Source: SFTJ01 sp045613305
GTDB lineage: Bacteria > Bacteroidota > Bacteroidia > Bacteroidales > Muribaculaceae
Length of the DNA: 64,000 nt
Reading direction: 5' to 3'
NCBI GenBank assembly: GCA_045613305.1
Contig: JAZLAU010000028.1
Coordinates: 1-64,000 of the forward strand
Shown one piece after another: positions 7,285 through 15,763 of the stretch. Each line of letters starts with the position of its first letter. Position 1 is the stretch's first letter. Under the pieces are notes generated by a model. The model had not been told where the DNA came from. It saw only the letters and a program-made list of their open reading frames with translations, and did no database searches. The translations under genes and the position numbers were made by a program.

Positions 7285-9435
7285 TTATTGTATGGTGTTA
7301 ATTTCGTAAACGCGGCTTGAGAGATGTGAGTGGCTGAAAGCATTGATGCCCACAGTCATAAGATATTGTCCGGAGAAAGTGCCCACAGTGTGGTCGCCTT
7401 CGTTATAGCGGTTAATTTCTTTCACGCTGTATTGCTTGTTTTCGTCAAGGCCTTGCATCACCACAGGAAGCAGGTGTTCGTTGTAGCGAGGATTCATGTC
7501 GAAGGCAAATAATACGGCCTTTGTCTTGTCGGTGTTGACAAACATTGTAGAAGCGTGGTTGCCGCTATAAGGCGAAACAAGGCGGTACATGTCGCCGTCG
7601 AGAATCACAGTTTTCAAGCGGTTATAGTTCTTTACGGCCTTTTGGCAGAATGTTAGGTCGGATTGCGACATATCGGTTAACTTGATGTCGAAACCGAGTT
7701 TGCCCATACTTGCCACATCAACCTTAAACTTGATGCTTGCGTTGCGGTTCCATGTGGTGACGTGAGCGCAATGAGTTTTGCTTGGGAACACCATCGACAT
7801 GCCATATTGAATATAAATTCGTTCAAGAGGGTCGGTGTTGTCGCTTGGCCAGAATTCGGTGAAGTATTTAAGCGCTTCGTAGTCGCCACGGCCGCCGCCG
7901 CCCGAGCAGAGCATCATAGGCACATCGGGATATTTAGCCTTGATGCGGTTAAGCACGTTGTAAAGTCCGCGCACATAGTCCACATATAGGTGGCTTTGCT
8001 TGTCGCCAAGGTAGTTAGAGTAGATGTTGGTGATAGGGCTGTTGCAATCCCATTTGAAGAATGCAATTTGTGGATATTCGGTAAGCAGATGGTCCACTAC
8101 GCCAAACACGAAGTCTTGCACCTTAGGGTTCGACAAATCGAGCACCAATTGGTTGCGGAAATAATATTCTTTGCGGTTAGGCAATGTGATAACCCAATCT
8201 TTATGTTTTTCGTAGAGTTCGCTCTTAGGATTCACCATTTCAGGTTCAATCCAGATGCCGAATTTAATGCCTTTTTTAGCGGCTTGGTCGCAAAGATACG
8301 ACACCTTGTTAGGCAATTTTGTTTTAGTTTCTTGCCAGTCGCCAAGTCCTTGAGTGTCGCCGTTGCGAGGGTATTTGTTGCCGAACCAACCATCGTCGAG
8401 CAAGAAAAGGTCCACGCCAAGTTTCACGGCGTCGTCCATGAGTTGAGGCAACTTTTGCTCATCGAAGTCGAAGTAAGTGGCTTCCCAGTTGTTGAGCAGC
8501 GTCATGCGGTCGCCCTTGCCGTTTTTCAGTCTGTAGTCTCTTGCCCAAGAGTGAAGGTTGCGGCTTGCGTTTCCGCGTCCGCTATTGCTAAGTGTGAAAA
8601 TGAAGTCGGGGGTTACAAACGATTTGCCCGCTTGCAGGGTGTACTGGCTGAAGTATGGGTTAATGCCCGAAATTACGCGGAGTTTTTTGTTTTGGTCCAC
8701 TTCGAATGTGTAACGGAAGTTGCCAGTCCATGCCAATGTTCCAACAAGAACATCGCCTTGAGTTTCGGTTGAAGGTTTGTCGAACGAAACTTGGAAGAAT
8801 TCAGAAAGAAACATGTTTGCTCTTGAGCCAAGTTTGGTGTCGAGCACTTTCTTGCCAAAGTTTAGTTCGGTTTCGCTCATATTTGCTTCATTAGCCCAGT
8901 CGCCGCTGTATTCTGTAAGGAAATATCGGCTACGGTTAAATGAAAGCAGCGAAGAAGCGTATTTGTGAAGTACCACAGGCTTCTTGTGGTTGTTGATTAT
9001 TTCGGTGTTGGCCACGATGACATCGTTTTTGGCATAAGCCGAATAGTTCAACACTACAGTCACTGGGTATTGAGGGTCGTAGAGGGTGATGGTGGTAACT
9101 TTAGCGCCGTCGGCATTTGTGGTCACCTTATGGTCTTTATAGATAAGTTCTGTGGAATGATTATTGTCGGGGTGCTGAATGTGCAGAGCAGGCTCGAAAT
9201 AATCTTCCATGCCGTGAGTCAGGTAGGCTTCGATGCCGTTAGGCAAATGATTAATGTCACTGTCGTAGATTAGGCGTTTTCCGAAATACGATTGGTAAAG
9301 ACGTCCGTTTTCGGCCACTTTAAGGATTAGTGACGTGTTGTTGGTTTCTACTTTTATGGTTTGCTTAGGGGCTGCTATAGCGGTTAATCCGCATATAGTG
9401 GCCAGCAACATTAGGTTTAGAATGCGTTTAAACAT
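7285..9435 (-). CDS. GH36 alpha-galactosidase, secreted
   Basis: Removes terminal alpha-1,6-linked galactose (melibiose, raffinose, galactomannan side chains or glycan caps). 716 aa with a signal peptide at about 1-22, an N-terminal beta-sandwich at about 25-300, a TIM barrel at about 305-600 and a C-terminal beta-domain. Barrel signatures: LFLLDDGWFG (344-353), FGIWIEPEMVNP (392-403), FFKWDCN with nucleophile Asp463, and WPSDNTDPLERI with acid/base Asp532. All catalytic residues are present. It is the third gene of an operon with GH43 and GH2-FG-GAP (gaps of 27 and 23 nt). Periplasmic location is likely, because no lipoprotein cysteine or sorting tail is seen. Confidence 0.92.
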   Translation of the reverse strand: MFKRILNLMLLATICGLTAIAAPKQTIKVETNNTSLILKVAENGRLYQSYFGKRLIYDSDINHLPNGIEAYLTHGMEDYFEPALHIQHPDNNHSTELIYKDHKVTTNADGAKVTTITLYDPQYPVTVVLNYSAYAKNDVIVANTEIINNHKKPVVLHKYASSLLSFNRSRYFLTEYSGDWANEANMSETELNFGKKVLDTKLGSRANMFLSEFFQVSFDKPSTETQGDVLVGTLAWTGNFRYTFEVDQNKKLRVISGINPYFSQYTLQAGKSFVTPDFIFTLSNSGRGNASRNLHSWARDYRLKNGKGDRMTLLNNWEATYFDFDEQKLPQLMDDAVKLGVDLFLLDDGWFGNKYPRNGDTQGLGDWQETKTKLPNKVSYLCDQAAKKGIKFGIWIEPEMVNPKSELYEKHKDWVITLPNRKEYYFRNQLVLDLSNPKVQDFVFGVVDHLLTEYPQIAFFKWDCNSPITNIYSNYLGDKQSHLYVDYVRGLYNVLNRIKAKYPDVPMMLCSGGGGRGDYEALKYFTEFWPSDNTDPLERIYIQYGMSMVFPSKTHCAHVTTWNRNASIKFKVDVASMGKLGFDIKLTDMSQSDLTFCQKAVKNYNRLKTVILDGDMYRLVSPYSGNHASTMFVNTDKTKAVLFAFDMNPRYNEHLLPVVMQGLDENKQYSVKEINRYNEGDHTVGTFSGQYLMTVGINAFSHSHLSSRVYEINTIQ

Positions 9436-9462
9436 GTTTATTTATTTGTGTAGTGAAATAGA

Positions 9463-11031
9463 TTATTTTTTAGGAATGTAGTCGAAATAAGAAAAGTCGG
9501 CCGAAACTTGCGATTTCGGTGAGTTTTTAGTGCAATGCATGCCAATCATCACACCGGTGAAGCCGCCAGCCACTTCGGTGCTGATGTATCGGGTGTTAAG
9601 TTTGCCTAAATTTATAAAATTATTTCCGTCGAGAGAGTATTCGAAATGATAATTTTCGCTGTCGCCCACCACTCTCAGCGTAGCCTTGTTAGCGTTGACT
9701 TTAGCAGTAGCGATATCAAGGTCTAAACTTTCGAGGCGGCAACGTAGTGCAATAGTCATGCCTTTGTCGGTTTTGCGAAGCACAATGTTATAGTGCGCGC
9801 CGGCGTCCATATACATAGTTAATCCGGCTTCATCGCCATTACGAGCGTTGTTGAGGGCAACTTCGGTTTGAGTCGTGAAGTTGATGTGCTGTTGGCGACG
9901 GAACACAGCCGTAGGGTATTGCATAGAGTTAAGGTTATCGGGCGATGCCTTAAGATGCAATTTGCCGTTTTCGAAAGAGTAGTTGCTAGTTATAGGATTT
10001 CTGAGGTATACCCATTCAAAACCCAACTTGCCGTTTTCGAAAGTGGTTCGATTAGGCACGTTGATGGGTTCGGATTGTGGCAAAGTAGGCACTTTCATGT
10101 CGATTTCTATTGTGCCGTTGCCATTAACCACAGGCCAAGCGTTTTTGTCCCATCTCACGGGTGCGAGAAAAGTTTCGCGTCCCAGGTTGTGAGTTCCGTT
10201 CGACATGGTTCTGTAGGCCAGGCACATCAACCACCACGACCCGTCTTTGGCTTGAACCATTTCGGCATGTCCGGTGGCTTGAATGTGGTCGCCTTGCTTG
10301 AGTTGATTGAAGTGGTTAAGGATAGGGTTTGAAGGGTTAGGCATGTAAGGGCCATATATGTTTTTGCTTCGAGCAATAGTTTCGTTATGACCGATTTCAG
10401 TGCCACCTTCGGCTATCATAAGATAGTAATAACCGTCTTTTTTATAAATGTGCGGCGCTTCAGGATAACGACCGCCTGTTCCGCCCCAAATGCATTGCGC
10501 TTTGTTGAGCACTTTGCCGGTATTGATGTCGATTTCGCACATATATATTGCGTCGTGGGGGTTCGACACCATATAGCATTTTCCGTCTTCGAAATATAGC
10601 GAAGGGTCAATCCAACCTTCGTCTACCTTTATAGGCTCGCTCCAAGGTCCGCGAGGGTCGGTGGCAGTTACAAAGAAGTTGCCGCCGTTGGTGACGTTGG
10701 TAGTAATCATATAATACACGCCGTTGTTATAGCGTATAGTTGGAGCGTATATTCCTCCCCAAGAGTTGCAGTTTTTGAGGTTAACCTGCGATTCTCGGTC
10801 AAGAACGTTGCCAATTTGAGTCCAGTGAATGAGGTCGGTGCTGTGAAAAATGGGCACAGCCGGGAAATACTGGAAACTGCTGGTAACGCAATAATAATCA
10901 TCGCCAACACGAATCACGCTTGGGTCGGGGTAGAAACCCGGAATTACAGGGTTTTTATATCCGAAATTATTGCTTGCAATGGCTGTTATAGCCGTAAGCG
11001 TCAATAAAAAGGCAATTGTTAGTTTTTTCAT
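9463..11031 (-). CDS. GH43 beta-xylosidase / alpha-L-arabinofuranosidase, secreted
   Basis: 522 aa: signal peptide at about 1-20, a five-bladed GH43 propeller at about 25-325 and a C-terminal GH43_C2 beta-sandwich at about 340-520. Catalytic residues of the family can be placed: base Asp36 in FYPDPSVI, pKa-modulating Asp142 in GWIDPSLYF and acid Glu191 in GRYPEAPHIY. Known members act on xylosyl or arabinofuranosyl side chains. The specificity cannot be read from sequence alone, although the two-domain form is common for exo-acting enzymes. Middle gene of a three-gene operon between the GH2-FG-GAP fusion and GH36. Confidence 0.88.
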   Translation of the reverse strand: MKKLTIAFLLTLTAITAIASNNFGYKNPVIPGFYPDPSVIRVGDDYYCVTSSFQYFPAVPIFHSTDLIHWTQIGNVLDRESQVNLKNCNSWGGIYAPTIRYNNGVYYMITTNVTNGGNFFVTATDPRGPWSEPIKVDEGWIDPSLYFEDGKCYMVSNPHDAIYMCEIDINTGKVLNKAQCIWGGTGGRYPEAPHIYKKDGYYYLMIAEGGTEIGHNETIARSKNIYGPYMPNPSNPILNHFNQLKQGDHIQATGHAEMVQAKDGSWWLMCLAYRTMSNGTHNLGRETFLAPVRWDKNAWPVVNGNGTIEIDMKVPTLPQSEPINVPNRTTFENGKLGFEWVYLRNPITSNYSFENGKLHLKASPDNLNSMQYPTAVFRRQQHINFTTQTEVALNNARNGDEAGLTMYMDAGAHYNIVLRKTDKGMTIALRCRLESLDLDIATAKVNANKATLRVVGDSENYHFEYSLDGNNFINLGKLNTRYISTEVAGGFTGVMIGMHCTKNSPKSQVSADFSYFDYIPKK

Positions 11032-11054
11032 GTTGGCGATAGATTATAGCAGTA

Positions 11055-14000
11055 TTATAGTTGAACTTTTAGCGATTTTTGAGCCTTCTTGGCCTTGGCA
11101 TAAACCATGTAGATTCCACCTTCAAGGTCTTCAATAACTCCAGTGCCTGAAACTTTAGTTTTGCGCACTAAGCCGCCAATGGTGTTATAGATTTCGATAG
11201 TGGTGTTCTTAGGGGTGCTGTAATGTAGCATGCCCTTAGTGGTGTAAATCTTGATTTCGCCAGCCTTAGTGCTGCTGATGCCCGATGCGGTTGAAGGGTT
11301 GAATGTAGAAGTGGCAAATGTGCTGCTCATGCGGCCGTTGTCGATTGCCTGAACGCCCCATTCGTAGTCTTCATCGGCATTTTCAACCTTCACCGAATAA
11401 GAGTTGCGCATCAATTGGTTGGTGTATTGGTTAACCTTGATAAAACCGGTTGAGATGTTTGCCGGAATCACCATGCTGCATTGGTCGCTGCCAGCCTTCT
11501 TGATGAAGAAGTTGTAGGCAATAGCGTCAGAAGGTGTAATATCGTCGGTTGAAGTGTTCCAAGTGAAAGTGGCAATGCCAGTGTTCTTGTCGTAGCTGCA
11601 ACTCAATCCGTTAGGTTGCTGAGGTGCAGTGTTTGCCACGATGTCTTTGTCGGCCGATACGTTTTCGTAGATGTGAGCAGCGCACGAGTTAGAGCAAACA
11701 CTTGATTGAGCCCATCCCATGCTCCATGCGTCGAGATAACCGTCGTGGTTAAAGTCGAGCAAGTGGTTGTTGCCGTGGCTGATTCTGTCGAACGACCAAA
11801 GTTTGCCAAACACGTCTTGATAGTAAGCACCGCAAGCAGTGAAAGAGAAGTCACCATTGTTTATATATAGCCAAGTGGTGATTTCGTGTTCGCTGCCGTG
11901 TCCGCCGATGAAAATGTCAGGAAGACCGTCGTTGTTAACGTCGGCAACGTCGTGAGTAGCGCCGTCAACGCCTTCAAATCCGCAATATTCTTTTGGAAGG
12001 AAAGTGAAGATGCGGTCGCCCACGTTTTGATAAACGTAAACGTTTTTGCCGCTGCCGTTGCCGCTTGGGTTAGCGTAGCCTGCACAAACAATGTCGAGTT
12101 TACCGTCGGCATTAAGGTCAACAGGGAAACTTGAACCATCGTAAACACCGATAAATTCTTGAGCGCTTTCGCTGAAAGTGCCGTTGCCGTTGTTGTAGTA
12201 AATCATCATATTGCCTTCACGAGGGCCATATCCTGAAGCCAAGATGTCGAGCCATCCGTCGGCATCCATGTCGGCAAACCAAACCGAGCCGCGAGAAAGG
12301 CCGGCGAATGGAGCATTGCCGTTGAGTGGAGTTTCTTGCAGTTCAAATCCTTGACCGCCGTTGTTGCGATAGAGTTGCAACACTCGGTTGTCGGTTTGAA
12401 TGTAAGGTTTTCCGTTTTCGTCAACGCTGTTAGGGTCAACATAATCTTCTTGTCCAGCTACCACGATGTCGGTAAATCCGTCGTTGTCGTAGTCACCAGT
12501 CGCCACCCAATGACGAGAGCGTCCGCCACCAAGAGGGTTGTGTATAGGAGTGATGCCCATTTGGTTGCTGTCGGTGCGTGCTTGGTTAACTTCTTCAAAT
12601 AGAGTTACCCCGTTAGAGTTGGTGCCATTGTTTTTGTAGATAAATGCGGCAACATCTTCAAGGTCGTCGTAGTTGTAGTTGTTGAATCCTGGTATGAAGA
12701 GGTCTAATTTTTCATCGTTGTTATAGTCAATCCAAGTAGGGCAAGCATAATAAGCCTTGTCGAAAGGACTTTGCAAGCGCACGTAGTTCTCGCCGTTGTA
12801 TTTGTAAAGAACTGCCGCCGACTTATTGCTTAAGTGAGCGTTGTGACCTGAATATACAAGTTCAAGGTTTCCGTCGTTGTCAATGTCGCCCCAAGCAACG
12901 TTAGAGAAGTCGGCCGTGTGGTAGAATTGACCGGCTTCAGTAGCCGATACGCCGCCGCTTTGAGCACCTTCGGCAGGCACAGGCTTATCTATTTTTGCGA
13001 ATTTTGGCGCTTTAGCAGAGCCTACGGTAGGCTGTTCTGCATAAGGAGGGTTTTCAAGGTCTTCAAACGATTCGGTGTATTCGAAGTCGGTGTCGGTGTA
13101 AGCCGAGATGCCGATATCCATGATTTGTTGGCCACCGCCTTGACGGCCTTCAACAGCGATCAAGTTCCAAGAGTTAGGCTTAAGAGTGCTAAGAGCAGCC
13201 TTAGAGATATCGATAGGACCATAAGAGAAGTTACAGCCCGAAACAGTAGCGGCAAGAACTCCGTTTAGGTACACGGTGATGTCGTCGTCGTGGAACGATT
13301 GGAAACGTAGTTTGTTGATGTTTTCTTGAGTAATTTCGCCCAAGTAGAACCATCTGCGCATGTGAATCACGTCGTTAGTCCAAGGAGTCTTAAGCAGATG
13401 CTTAAATTCTTCAGGACCGCCGTTGCCAAATGCAGCAGGACCCTTGGCCCATTCAGAATCGTTGAATGTGGTTTCATACCAATGGCGGTGCACACTGCTA
13501 TTGGTGGTGTAGCGCCAAGTGTAGGTGTGCTCGTTAGCAGTAGAAAGAATTGTTTTAGGTTTGATGCCGTTGTTAGGCATATTGATTGTTTCGAGCACCT
13601 TTTGTCGCACTTCGTTGATGTCGTGCGATTTAAACACCTTTCTGTCGTAGGTCCAGAAACCGTTTTTCTCGATTTCTACGTCTGAGAGCTGAGTGTAAAC
13701 AGCTGCGTTAAGTCCAGAGTAGTATCCGTTTTGTATTTTGTCGCACAGCATATTGAAATAAGCAGTGAAGTCGGTCTTAGTGTCGACAACAGTGTACTGG
13801 AAGTCGCCGCCAGGCCAAATGTGACCGGGCACTTTCAGTGTAATACCGCCATATTCGCCACACACAGCTGCACGGGTGTTGCTGTGAGAGAATGATGGGT
13901 AAGGATAGCTGTGGTTGTCGATGATGTTACCAACTTCGGCGTCGGTCCAACCGCTTGCGCAGCAAATTAGGCTTGCTTTGCCGTAGCGTGAAGGGCTAAG

Positions 14001-15380
14001 TGAGTTAACGAGACGGTCAACAAGGTTTGTTACGTCGACAGTGTCGAATTGTCCCCAACCTTCGTTAAATACCACCCAATGAACGATAGAAGGGAAGTTC
14101 TTTAGGCTGCGAATGATGTTGGTGGTTTCTTTGCGGAAGTTTTCTTTAGCGAAGTCTTCAGACCCTTTAGGAAGGTTAGGGCTTGGGAGGTCTTGCCAAA
14201 CGAGCAAACCTTCGCGGTCGCAGTGGTAATACCAACGAGCAGGCTCAGTTTTGATGTGTTTGCGCACCATATTGAAGCCAATTTCCTTCATGGTTTGCAC
14301 GTCGAACAATAGCGCTTCGTCGCAAGGAGCGGTGTAGATGCCGTCGGGCCAGAAACCTTGGTCAAGAGGGCCAAGTTGGAAAATCTCCTTGTTGTTGAGC
14401 AAAATGCGAGTTATGCCGTTGATTTTAGAGACATTAATTTTACGCAAAGCGCAGTAGCTCTTCACGTTGTCGGTAACAGTGCCGTTGCTCACGAGTTGCA
14501 TATCCACATCGTAAAGATAAGGGTCGTCGGGTGACCAAAGATGAGGATTTTCGATGGTGATACGAGTCACAGCGCCGGTGCTTGCGTTAGCAGCCGAACC
14601 CACCACATTGCCGTCTTTGTCTTTAACGGTGATGTTGACTGTGGCGTTGCTCACCGATGCTTCAACCTTATAGTTAATCCAGTTGCGGTCTACGGTAGGT
14701 TCAACTTCAAAGTATGTGATGTGGGCTTTGTTTACAGCTTCTAACCAAACTGTTTGCCAGATGCCGCTCACGGCAGTGTACCAGCAAATAGAAGGGTTTT
14801 TCGATTGCTTGCCGGTAGGCTGACCTTGCACGCCGGTGTTGTCGTAGATGTAAACGGCCAATTCTTGTTCGCCAGAGCCTTTAAGGGCCGAAGTGATGTT
14901 GAAAGAGAATGGGTCGTAACCGCCAGTGTGTTCGCCAACCTGAGTTCCGTTAACAAACACCTTGCATTGCCAATCCACGGCGCCAAAGTTAATTATCACA
15001 TCTTTGCCTTTCATGTTGTCGGGCAAAGTGAAAGTGCGCTTGTACCAATAGCATTGTTCGTCGCTCTTTTCCATCACTCCCGAAAGAGCCGATTCGATAG
15101 GGAATGGAACGAGAATTTTTTTATCGTAGTCGAAACTTGCAGAGTACGCTTCATCTACAGTTCCTTTACGAAGGTCCCAAATGCCGTTTAGGTTCATCCA
15201 ATTGTCACGTTCCATTTGAGGACGTGGATACTCTGGGAACACGTTGTTAGGGTCAATATTTTCGGCCCATGGGGTCATCATAGGACCTTGTTTCATTTGC
15301 CATTCGGCGGCTTGTGAAAGTATTGGCATTGCCAAAACTATTAGCAACAAAATGGTTGAGATAAGTTTTCTTGTTGTCAT
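11055..15380 (-). CDS. GH2 glycosidase fused to FG-GAP propeller, FN3-like domain and C-terminal sorting tail
   Basis: 1441 aa, a rare composition. Signal peptide (1-25). GH2 sugar-binding sandwich (about 40-215), Ig-like domain (about 220-320) and TIM barrel (about 330-600) with acid/base Glu440 in VVFNEGWG and nucleophile Glu509 in CGEYGG, so it should be active (beta-galactosidase, glucuronidase or a related activity). Next an extra jelly-roll (about 610-770). From about 825 there are seven FG-GAP/VCBS calcium-loop repeats (DIDNDG, DYNNDE, DYDNDG, DMDADG, DLNADG, DVNNDG, DFNHDG), consistent with a seven-bladed propeller. Then an FN3-like domain (about 1245-1355) and a Por-secretion type tail ending in GGIYMVY...KVQL. 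The last 620 or so residues resemble the whole product of 26186-28177. Probably exported to the surface. Confidence 0.9.
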   Translation of the reverse strand: MTTRKLISTILLLIVLAMPILSQAAEWQMKQGPMMTPWAENIDPNNVFPEYPRPQMERDNWMNLNGIWDLRKGTVDEAYSASFDYDKKILVPFPIESALSGVMEKSDEQCYWYKRTFTLPDNMKGKDVIINFGAVDWQCKVFVNGTQVGEHTGGYDPFSFNITSALKGSGEQELAVYIYDNTGVQGQPTGKQSKNPSICWYTAVSGIWQTVWLEAVNKAHITYFEVEPTVDRNWINYKVEASVSNATVNITVKDKDGNVVGSAANASTGAVTRITIENPHLWSPDDPYLYDVDMQLVSNGTVTDNVKSYCALRKINVSKINGITRILLNNKEIFQLGPLDQGFWPDGIYTAPCDEALLFDVQTMKEIGFNMVRKHIKTEPARWYYHCDREGLLVWQDLPSPNLPKGSEDFAKENFRKETTNIIRSLKNFPSIVHWVVFNEGWGQFDTVDVTNLVDRLVNSLSPSRYGKASLICCASGWTDAEVGNIIDNHSYPYPSFSHSNTRAAVCGEYGGITLKVPGHIWPGGDFQYTVVDTKTDFTAYFNMLCDKIQNGYYSGLNAAVYTQLSDVEIEKNGFWTYDRKVFKSHDINEVRQKVLETINMPNNGIKPKTILSTANEHTYTWRYTTNSSVHRHWYETTFNDSEWAKGPAAFGNGGPEEFKHLLKTPWTNDVIHMRRWFYLGEITQENINKLRFQSFHDDDITVYLNGVLAATVSGCNFSYGPIDISKAALSTLKPNSWNLIAVEGRQGGGQQIMDIGISAYTDTDFEYTESFEDLENPPYAEQPTVGSAKAPKFAKIDKPVPAEGAQSGGVSATEAGQFYHTADFSNVAWGDIDNDGNLELVYSGHNAHLSNKSAAVLYKYNGENYVRLQSPFDKAYYACPTWIDYNNDEKLDLFIPGFNNYNYDDLEDVAAFIYKNNGTNSNGVTLFEEVNQARTDSNQMGITPIHNPLGGGRSRHWVATGDYDNDGFTDIVVAGQEDYVDPNSVDENGKPYIQTDNRVLQLYRNNGGQGFELQETPLNGNAPFAGLSRGSVWFADMDADGWLDILASGYGPREGNMMIYYNNGNGTFSESAQEFIGVYDGSSFPVDLNADGKLDIVCAGYANPSGNGSGKNVYVYQNVGDRIFTFLPKEYCGFEGVDGATHDVADVNNDGLPDIFIGGHGSEHEITTWLYINNGDFSFTACGAYYQDVFGKLWSFDRISHGNNHLLDFNHDGYLDAWSMGWAQSSVCSNSCAAHIYENVSADKDIVANTAPQQPNGLSCSYDKNTGIATFTWNTSTDDITPSDAIAYNFFIKKAGSDQCSMVIPANISTGFIKVNQYTNQLMRNSYSVKVENADEDYEWGVQAIDNGRMSSTFATSTFNPSTASGISSTKAGEIKIYTTKGMLHYSTPKNTTIEIYNTIGGLVRKTKVSGTGVIEDLEGGIYMVYAKAKKAQKSLKVQL

Positions 15381-15427
15381 TAGTTATGATTGGGTTTTTA
15401 AGTTTGTATTATCTGCAATATATGTTT

Positions 15428-15473
15428 CAAAATTAATATTTTAATAAATCACGTTATAAAATTAATATTTTAA
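15428..15473 (-). promoter_or_regulatory. Putative promoter/operator of the GH2-GH43-GH36 operon
   Basis: Two exact 16-nt copies of AAAATTAATATTTTAA (15429-15444 and 15458-15473) lie 29 bp apart. The first overlaps TAATTTTG (15435-15428, minus strand), a -7 match about 48 nt before the ATG. No -33 match at the usual spacing. Could be regulator sites, or chance in AT-rich DNA. Confidence 0.35.
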
Positions 15474-15505
15474 AAAATAAAACAATTGTAGAATTATCAC
15501 ATTAA

Positions 15506-15537
15506 GAGCGGATGGAAACATTAGTTGCCATCCGCTC
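15506..15537. other. Strong hairpin in intergenic region 15381-15763
   Basis: Perfect 10-bp arms GAGCGGATGG (15506-15515) and CCATCCGCTC (15528-15537); the loop can pair three further bases. No T-run follows on either strand, so it is not an ordinary terminator. It sits between the terminator of the 609-aa gene and the promoter of the next operon. Confidence 0.45.
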
Positions 15538-15697
15538 GACCTAAAAATGTGCTATGCACTAAACCAAACCTATTTACACTAAAAAATTTTCTGCTATAAT
15601 GAAAAAGTAAATGTTCTGTTGAAATTATCGATAATTGTAATGCAAATATATATTTTAGAAATATAAAGAAATGTAACAGATAAAGTAAAAAATAAAA

Positions 15698-15730
15698 CAA
15701 ATCGGCCTATTTAGAAAATAGACCGATTTG
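15698..15730 (-). terminator. Terminator of the 609-aa CBM6-like gene
   Basis: Arms CAAATCGGCCTATTT (15698-15712) and AAATAGACCGATTTG (15716-15730), 15 bp with one G-U pair on the minus strand, followed by TTTTATTTTTT. It lies 34 nt past the stop codon. Confidence 0.85.
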
Positions 15731-15763
15731 CGTTATAAAGCTTTAAAAATAGTTCAATAAAAG

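Noticed and set aside
7990..8772. 260-aa open frame on the plus strand
   Set aside because: Antisense to the GH36 barrel, whose catalytic motifs are intact on the minus strand.
11600..12900. Possible CRISPR-like or tandem DNA repeat in the FG-GAP region
   Set aside because: The periodicity comes from repeated Asp/Asn/Gly-rich calcium loops in protein; spacing and DNA sequence vary and there are no constant repeats with unique spacers.
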